The notes under the pieces are model-generated. The model was not told the DNA's origin. It saw only the letters and a list, made by a program, of their open reading frames with translations, and did no database searches. From Desulfuromonadaceae bacterium (lineage in GTDB: Bacteria > Desulfobacterota > Desulfuromonadia > Desulfuromonadales > SZUA-540): DNA of 7,559 nucleotides. This document shows positions 1-4,854 of the stretch, in pieces; positions within the stretch are counted from its first letter, which is position 1, and every line of letters begins with the position of its first letter. A program made the translations under genes and the position numbers. Where the stretch lies: the NCBI GenBank assembly GCA_003250235.1, contig QKGY01000118.1:1-7559 (forward strand), given 5' to 3'.

Positions 1-135
1 CACGCATCGAGCTCCTGGGCTCCGCCGATCTATCCCTTTAAGACGCTCATGGCAATCGGCTTCATTCTGTTCTTCCTTCAGGGCGTTGCCAAATTGATTC
101 AGGATTTTCGCGCCCTGAAAGACCTGAAACCCTGA
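1..135 (+). CDS. TRAP transporter small permease, DctQ type (3' end only)
   Basis: Only the last 44 codons are in the window; the gene is cut by the left edge and ends at TGA 133-135. The visible peptide has a Trp-Ala-Pro-Pro-Ile-Tyr-Pro-Phe-Lys stretch, then a hydrophobic helix (about residues 16-33: LMAIGFILFFLQGVAKLI) and a short charged tail. That is how small permeases of the FcbT2-like group of TRAP transporters end, with the fourth membrane helix and a cytoplasmic tail. In the family this four-helix protein pairs with the large permease in the inner membrane. The large permease gene starts 28 bases downstream, which strongly supports the call. The N-terminal three helices and the solute-binding protein gene should lie to the left. 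Substrate cannot be read from this fragment. Confidence 0.85.
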   Translation, partial: HASSSWAPPIYPFKTLMAIGFILFFLQGVAKLIQDFRALKDLKP

Positions 136-163
136 CACCCGTCTGATCCGGAGAGAAGAGACA

Positions 164-1504
164 ATGAGCGTTGAAATTCTGACCATTCTCATGTTCCTGA
201 CCCTCATGGCCTGCATCGCCATGGGGCACCCCCTGGCGGTTACCCTGGCTGCTGTGGCGACGCTGTTCGGGCTGATCGACAACGGCTTTGATATTTCCGG
301 GCTCATGGGCCTGTTTGCCAACAACGTCTGGGGGATTTTCCTCAACTATACGCTGGTGGCCATACCGCTCTTTATCTTCATGGCCCAGATCCTCGACCGC
401 TCGAAGGTCTCCGAAGGGCTCTTCGATGCCCTCTACCAGGTTTTGGGCGGCCTGCGCGGCGGCCTCGGCATGGCGGTCATCGTGGTCTCCACGGTCTTTG
501 CCGCCACGACGGGCATCGTCGGCGCCTCGGTGGTCGCCATGGGACTGATGGCCGGCCCAGCCCTGCTGCGCCGCGGCTACGACAAGTCTCTGTCGGCGGG
601 GATCATCTGCTCCTCGGGGACCCTCGGCATTCTGATCCCCCCGTCCATCATGCTGGTGGTCTACGGCGGTCTGACCGGACAGAAGGAGACCTCGGTCGGC
701 AACCTGTTCGCCGCCGCCATTCTGCCGGGATTGCTGCTCTCGGTCCTGTACCTGATCTATGTCGGGGTGCGCTGCTATATCAACCCGAACATGGGGCCGC
801 CGATCCCGAAGGAGGAGCGCACGGCAACCGCCATGCAGAAGCTCTCCATGACCATGAAAAACTTCGTTCCACCCTTCGGGCTGATTCTCATGGTCATGGG
901 CACCATTCTGGCCGGTATCGCCACGCCGACGGAAGCGGCGGCTCTCGGCTGCATCGGCGCCCTGTTCTTGGCCCTGGTGACCGGCAAGCTGAACTGGAGC
1001 GTCATCACCCAGTCGTCGATCTCCACCGCGCGCACCACCGCCATGATCATGGCCCTGTTCGTCGGCGGAAAATTCTTTTCGGTGGTCTTCCTGAGCATGG
1101 GAGGCGGCGACGTGGTGTCGGACGTGTTGCTCGGTATGGACGTCAATCCCTACGTGGTGTTCGTCATCATGATGGCCGTCGTATTCGTGATGGGGATGTT
1201 CATCGACTGGGCCGCTATCCTGCTGGTGGTCGTGCCGATCTTCACCCCCATCGCCATGGACCTCGACTTCAACCCGCTGTGGTTCGCCATGATGGTCTGC
1301 GTCAATCTGCAGACCTCGTTCCTGACGCCGCCTTTCGGCTATTCCCTCTTTTACTTCAAGGGGGTCGCGCCGCCGGAGTACAGTATGGCGGACATCTACC
1401 GGGGGATTATCCCCTTCGTGGTGATTCAGCTCATCGGTCTGGGCATCATGATTTTTGTCCCGGAAATCATCACCTGGCTGCCGACCGTATTTTTCGAGGG
1501 ATAG
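164..1504 (+). CDS. TRAP transporter large permease, DctM type (FcbT3-like)
   Basis: A complete 446-residue, very hydrophobic inner-membrane protein, close to the usual DctM length of about 425-440. It is the ion-coupled transport subunit of a tripartite (TRAP) carboxylate importer. Conserved family segments are visible: SSGTLGILIPPS at residues 150-161, GIATPTEAAALG at 251-262, GMFIDW at 344-349 and NLQTSFLTPPFG at 381-392. The first two and the last have the half-helix/loop character of the transport core, and the two related halves fit the family's inverted repeat. The NLQTSFLTPPFGYSLFYFKG region and the NPNMGPPIP loop (207-215) point to the FcbT3 (mannitol/chloroaromatic-type) branch, whose binding-protein relatives include a lactate-binding one in Thermus. 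The start ATG has GGAGAG at 150-155, eight bases upstream. Lactate or a similar 2-hydroxy acid is the likely substrate, inferred from the dehydrogenase genes downstream; the sequence itself does not prove it. Confidence 0.95.
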   Translation: MSVEILTILMFLTLMACIAMGHPLAVTLAAVATLFGLIDNGFDISGLMGLFANNVWGIFLNYTLVAIPLFIFMAQILDRSKVSEGLFDALYQVLGGLRGGLGMAVIVVSTVFAATTGIVGASVVAMGLMAGPALLRRGYDKSLSAGIICSSGTLGILIPPSIMLVVYGGLTGQKETSVGNLFAAAILPGLLLSVLYLIYVGVRCYINPNMGPPIPKEERTATAMQKLSMTMKNFVPPFGLILMVMGTILAGIATPTEAAALGCIGALFLALVTGKLNWSVITQSSISTARTTAMIMALFVGGKFFSVVFLSMGGGDVVSDVLLGMDVNPYVVFVIMMAVVFVMGMFIDWAAILLVVVPIFTPIAMDLDFNPLWFAMMVCVNLQTSFLTPPFGYSLFYFKGVAPPEYSMADIYRGIIPFVVIQLIGLGIMIFVPEIITWLPTVFFEG

Positions 1505-1543
1505 GGTACAATTAAGGCAACCACCACCGAGGGAGGACAATCC

Positions 1544-2053
1544 ATGCTGCCAAAAATCAAAACGATCCTGTATGCTACCGGTCTGGGGCCCGGCGCCCCT
1601 CATGTGTTGCGCTACGCTCTGAGCGTCGCGCAGACGTACGATGCGAAAATCATCGCCGTCAGCGCCATGGAGCCATTAAGCACTTTCGCCCAGAGCCTGG
1701 TCGAGCTGCACGTGCCCCATGAACGTTCGGAGCAGATGCACCGCGCCGCCCGGGAGCAGGTCAGAAACAACCTGATTGCCCGGATCGAGCGGCTGTGCGC
1801 CAAGGAGCAGAGCGCGGATCCGCAGGGGCGAAGCCGGGTGAGCGAGATTATCGTCGAGGAGGGGCAGCCGGCGCAGCTGGTCCTGCAGTACGCCCGCAGC
1901 AAGGGCGCCGACGTCATCGTGATGGGGACGCATCGTCACACCATGCTGGGCGAGGCCCTGCTGGGGGACACCGCCCACAAGGTGCTGCACGGTTCGGAGA
2001 TCCCCGTGCTGATGGTGCGAATCCCCGAAGGCTATTACGAAGAGGGTTTCTAG
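1544..2053 (+). CDS. Universal stress protein, UspA family, with degenerate ATP motif
   Basis: A 169-residue soluble, probably cytoplasmic protein with a single Usp domain: first strand KIKTILYAT (4-12), helix with HVLRYALSVA (20-29), second strand AKIIAVSAME (34-43), then a variable helical segment (about 55-90), SEIIVEEGQPAQLVLQYA (100-117) and GADVIVMGTH (121-130). The C-terminal nucleotide loop normally reads G-x2-G-x9-G-(S/T). Here the spacing is kept but the residues are G128-x2-R131-x9-G141-D142. The strand-1 Asp that contacts adenine in ATP-binding members is replaced by Gly13. ATP binding is therefore doubtful. The start ATG has GGGAGG at 1531-1536, seven bases upstream. It lies 39 bases after the TRAP permease and 18 bases before the dehydrogenase, so it is probably cotranscribed. 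The TRAP-linked Usp TeaD, which regulates the TeaABC ectoine transporter, suggests a role in controlling uptake; this is inference. Confidence 0.9.
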   Translation: MLPKIKTILYATGLGPGAPHVLRYALSVAQTYDAKIIAVSAMEPLSTFAQSLVELHVPHERSEQMHRAAREQVRNNLIARIERLCAKEQSADPQGRSRVSEIIVEEGQPAQLVLQYARSKGADVIVMGTHRHTMLGEALLGDTAHKVLHGSEIPVLMVRIPEGYYEEGF

Positions 2054-2071
2054 CGGCCAGGGAGGCAACGG

Positions 2072-3505
2072 ATGATTTCTCAGACCGCCATTCACCATCT
2101 GGTGGAGAAGCTCGGGGCGAAAAACGTCCTGTTCGAAAAGGAAGACCTGCTGGTCTACGGCTATGATTCCACCCCCGGCGTGCACCATCTGCCCGAGGTG
2201 GTGGTGTTTCCCTCCAGCAACGACGAGGTCTGCGCCGCCCTGGAGATCGCCCACCGCGAGGGACTGCCCATCGTGCCGCGCGGTTCGGGGACGGGGCTCT
2301 CCGGCGGCAGCGTTCCCGCCGAAGGAGGGATGGTCGTCTGTTTGTCCCGCATGAACCGCATCCTGGAAATCGACGAGGAAAACCTCACCGCCACGGCCCA
2401 GGCGGGGGTGGTCACCCTCGACCTGTTCAACGCCGTGGCCGCCAAGGGGCTCTTCTATCCCCCCGATCCCGGTTCCCAGAAGATCTCGACGATCGGCGGC
2501 AACGTCGCTGAAGATGCCGGCGGCCTGAGGGGCCTCAAATACGGCGTCACCCGCGACTACGTCATGGCCCTCTCCGGCGTGCTCGCCGACGGTAGCTTCA
2601 TCCGCACCGGCGGCAAGAGCGTCAAGGACGTGGCCGGCTATTCGCTGCGCGACCTGCTGGTCGGCAGCGAGGGAACCCTGGCCATCATCACCGAAGTGAC
2701 GGTCAAGCTCATCCCGCCGCCCAAGGACAAGCGGACCTTTCTCGCCTATTTCTCCGATATCCGCACGGCGGGGGCGGCGGTGTCGAAGATCATCGCCGCC
2801 AAGATCATCCCCTCGACCATGGAAATCATGGACCGCACCACCATCAACTGTATCGAGGATTACGTGAACATCGGCCTGCCGCGCGAGATGGCGGCGATGC
2901 TGCTGATCGAGGTCGACGGCCATCCGGCCATGGTGGCGGAGGAGGCCGCCGGGGTGCAGGCGATCCTCGAAGAGGTGCGGGCCGCGGAAGTTCATATCGC
3001 CCGCGATGCCGAGCATGCCAATCAGCTCGCCGCGGCGCGGCGCACGGCGCTCTCGGCCCTGGCCCGCGTCTCCCCCACCACCCTGCTGGAGGATGCCACG
3101 GTGCCGCGCTCCTGCCTGGCGGAGACGTTCGACGAGATCGAGCGGCTGCGGGTGAAATACCGGCTCAACGTCGGCACCTTCGGTCACGCCGGCGACGGCA
3201 ACCTGCACCCCACGGTGTTGTGCGACGAGCGCAACCACGACGAGATGGCGCGGGCCCACGCCTTCTACAACGAGCTCTACGAAAAGGTGCTGCAGCTCGG
3301 CGGCACGGTTTCCGGGGAGCACGGCATCGGCCTCGCCAAGAAGGAGTACCTGCGGCGGCAGATCGGCCCGGGCGGGGTGGCGGTGATGCGGCGGATCAAG
3401 CAGGCCTTCGATCCGCAGGGGATTCTCAACCCGGGCAAGATCTTCACCGACGACGAACAATGCGCCGACGTCCGGATCGAGGAGGGGTTCCGTGTCTCAC
3501 GATGA
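2072..3505 (+). CDS. glcD: FAD-linked 2-hydroxy-acid dehydrogenase (GlcD / D-lactate dehydrogenase family)
   Basis: A 477-residue flavoprotein of the vanillyl-alcohol-oxidase fold, of normal length for GlcD/LdhD. It should oxidise a 2-hydroxy acid (D-lactate or glycolate are commonest) to the 2-oxo acid and pass electrons to a partner Fe-S subunit. The N-terminal FAD domain shows VPRGSGTGLSGG (68-79), PPDPGS (130-135), STIGGNVAEDAGG (139-151), YGVTRDYV (157-164) and LVGSEGTL (196-203). The C-terminal substrate/cap domain shows VPRS (344-347), GHAGDGNLHP (371-380) with its paired metal-type histidines, SGEHGIG (414-420) and the end motif DPQGILNPGK (447-456). ATG 2072 is preceded by AGGGAGG at 2059-2065. 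There is no signal peptide. No GlcE-like subunit is adjacent, so this is a two-gene GlcD-GlcF module. Exact substrate is open: D-2-hydroxyglutarate and other relatives share these motifs. The symbol is given for family membership. Confidence 0.92.
   Translation: MISQTAIHHLVEKLGAKNVLFEKEDLLVYGYDSTPGVHHLPEVVVFPSSNDEVCAALEIAHREGLPIVPRGSGTGLSGGSVPAEGGMVVCLSRMNRILEIDEENLTATAQAGVVTLDLFNAVAAKGLFYPPDPGSQKISTIGGNVAEDAGGLRGLKYGVTRDYVMALSGVLADGSFIRTGGKSVKDVAGYSLRDLLVGSEGTLAIITEVTVKLIPPPKDKRTFLAYFSDIRTAGAAVSKIIAAKIIPSTMEIMDRTTINCIEDYVNIGLPREMAAMLLIEVDGHPAMVAEEAAGVQAILEEVRAAEVHIARDAEHANQLAAARRTALSALARVSPTTLLEDATVPRSCLAETFDEIERLRVKYRLNVGTFGHAGDGNLHPTVLCDERNHDEMARAHAFYNELYEKVLQLGGTVSGEHGIGLAKKEYLRRQIGPGGVAVMRRIKQAFDPQGILNPGKIFTDDEQCADVRIEEGFRVSR
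3479..3487 (+). promoter_or_regulatory. Ribosome binding site deciding the GTG start of the glcF-like gene
   Basis: The stretch GAGGAGGGG lies inside the last codons of the upstream dehydrogenase gene, and its GGAGG core (3481-3485) ends six bases before GTG 3492. That spacing favours GTG 3492 over the in-frame ATG at 3510, which would remove only six residues and sits too far from the site. An ATG at 3502 that overlaps the upstream stop is in another frame and is not used. The 14-base overlap of the two genes suggests translational coupling. Confidence 0.6.
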
Positions 3506-4793
3506 GCCGATGGGCAATTTCGTCACCCGCGACGCCCCTGCCTACGAAGGGATTCTGCAGTGCATGCGCTGCGGTTTCTGCCTGCCGACCTGCCCCACCT
3601 ATGCCCTGACCGGCAGGGAACGCTCCAGCCCCCGCGGCAGGGTGGCCCTGGCGCGGGCGGTGGCCGAGAACAGGCTCGAATTCACCCCGGCGGTGAAGGA
3701 GGAGGCCTTCTTCTGCCTCGACTGCCGCGCCTGCACCACCGCCTGTCCGTCCGGCGTGCACGCCGGAGAGATCATGGAGGCCTGCCGCAGCCAGGTGCAC
3801 GAGGTTTTTCCGACTACGGGACTTGCCGGAGGGCTGCGCCGCTTCATCCTCGGCAAGATGGTTCCCTCGCCCGAGCTGCTGGAGACCTCGATGATCCCGG
3901 CGCGTCTCTATCAGAAGCTGGGAATCCAGTGGCTGATGCGCCATTCGGGGCTGCTGAAGCTGGCCCCGCGCTGGATGGAGAAGGCCGAGGGAATGCTGCC
4001 GCCGCTGCAGGCCCCCCTGCGCACTCAGCTCCCCGAAATCGTCCCCGCCCGCGGCGAGAAACGGGGACGGGTCGCCTTCTTTCTCGGCTGCGTGATGACG
4101 CTGCTGTACGCCGAGGTCTCCCGACAGACGGTACGGGTGCTCGCGCACCAGGGATTCGAGGTGATTACGCCGAAGCAGCAGAAATGCTGCGGCGCTCCCC
4201 ATATGAACGAGGGGGACCCGGAGACGGCGCGGTCCCTGGCCCGCCATAACCTCGATCTCTTTCTCGATCTGGATGTGGACGCCATCGTCACCGACTGCGC
4301 CGGTTGCGGCGCGGTGCTCAAGGACTACGAGGAGATGCTGGAAGGGCGCGCCGATCATGCACGGCTGGCCCTGTTCCGGGAGAAGGTCCGCGACATTTCC
4401 GAATTTCTCGTCGAGGTCGGCCTGCGCACCGAGGACCTGCGCTCCCTCGATCTCTCCGTGACCTACCACGAACCCTGTCATCTCTGCCATGCCCAGGGGA
4501 TCAGTACTCAGCCCCGCAAGATCCTCAAAGCCATCCCCGGCGTCGAACTGCGGGAGATGAAGGAGTCGAGCTGGTGCTGCGGCAGCGCCGCCACCTTCGG
4601 CCTGAAGTTCACCGAGGAGAGTCAGCAGATTCTCGACCGCAAGCTCGCCAATGTGGCCGCGACCGGTGCCGATGCGCTGGTGACCGCCAATCCCGGCTGC
4701 CACCTGCAGCTGGCCTGGGGGTTGCGGCAGGCCGGCATGGAGCAGCCTGTCCTCCATCTCATGGAGGTACTGGGCAAAGCCCTTCCCGAATAA
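3492..4793 (+). CDS. glcF: Iron-sulfur subunit of 2-hydroxy-acid dehydrogenase (GlcF family, two CCG domains)
   Basis: A 433-residue electron-transfer protein, slightly longer than E. coli GlcF (about 407). The N-terminal ferredoxin domain has two perfect C-x2-C-x2-C-x3-C-P motifs: C24, C27, C30, C34 and C75, C78, C81, C85, which should hold two [4Fe-4S] clusters. Two CCG (heterodisulfide-reductase-like) domains follow. The first is complete: C200, C232-C233, C269 and C272, matching C-x31-CC-x35-C-x2-C. The second has C329, C362-C363 and C403, but the closing pair is a single Cys in NPGCHLQ, as is usual in GlcF. The protein takes electrons from the flavoprotein encoded just upstream and passes them on, probably to quinone at the inner face of the membrane; no transmembrane helix is evident. 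The GTG start overlaps the upstream gene by 14 bases, which fits stoichiometric, coupled production. It is the last gene before the terminator. Confidence 0.92.
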   Translation: MSHDEPMGNFVTRDAPAYEGILQCMRCGFCLPTCPTYALTGRERSSPRGRVALARAVAENRLEFTPAVKEEAFFCLDCRACTTACPSGVHAGEIMEACRSQVHEVFPTTGLAGGLRRFILGKMVPSPELLETSMIPARLYQKLGIQWLMRHSGLLKLAPRWMEKAEGMLPPLQAPLRTQLPEIVPARGEKRGRVAFFLGCVMTLLYAEVSRQTVRVLAHQGFEVITPKQQKCCGAPHMNEGDPETARSLARHNLDLFLDLDVDAIVTDCAGCGAVLKDYEEMLEGRADHARLALFREKVRDISEFLVEVGLRTEDLRSLDLSVTYHEPCHLCHAQGISTQPRKILKAIPGVELREMKESSWCCGSAATFGLKFTEESQQILDRKLANVAATGADALVTANPGCHLQLAWGLRQAGMEQPVLHLMEVLGKALPE

Positions 4794-4796
4794 ACG

Positions 4797-4834
4797 AAGA
4801 GGCCCCGTGGAACCGACATCCCACGGGGCCTCTT
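4797..4834. terminator. Probable bidirectional rho-independent terminator
   Basis: A perfect 14-base-pair inverted repeat: arm AAGAGGCCCCGTGG at 4797-4810 pairs with CCACGGGGCCTCTT at 4821-4834, around a 10-base loop. It begins three bases after the glcF-like stop codon. On the + strand the GC-rich stem is followed by a T-rich run (TCTTTCCTTT at 4831-4840). On the - strand the stem is followed by CTTCGTTTA, a weaker T-rich tail. It sits exactly between two convergent genes, so it probably ends both transcripts, more strongly for the + strand operon. The 61-base intergenic gap 4794-4854 holds nothing else that I can recognise. Confidence 0.88.
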
Positions 4835-4854
4835 TCCTTTCCGCGTCAACCCCT

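Noticed and set aside
1505..1543. Possible internal promoter before the stress protein gene (TACAAT at 1507-1512 looks like a -10 box)
   Set aside because: There is no matching -35 element at proper spacing, and the 39-base gap is typical of operon interiors, so I cannot support it.
62..1603. Long open frame of 513 codons on the - strand opposite the TRAP permease gene
   Set aside because: Its product is crowded with His, Asp, Gly, Arg and Gln with no domain pattern, as expected for the antisense of a hydrophobic GC-rich gene, and the + strand protein is clearly real.
1676..3460. Long open frame of 594 codons on the - strand opposite the stress protein and GlcD genes
   Set aside because: It spans two well-supported + strand genes and the gap between them, has low-complexity His/Gly/Asp-rich composition, and shows no recognisable motif; it follows from codon bias in GC-rich DNA.
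3444..4757. Open frame of 437 codons on the - strand opposite the GlcF gene
   Set aside because: It mirrors a gene with intact cysteine motifs, and its own product shows only Gly/Ala/His/Gln-rich sequence without domains.
4075..4800. Second CCG domain of GlcF missing its last cysteine as a sign of decay
   Set aside because: The single-Cys NPGC ending is common in GlcF-type proteins, so it is normal for the family and not damage.
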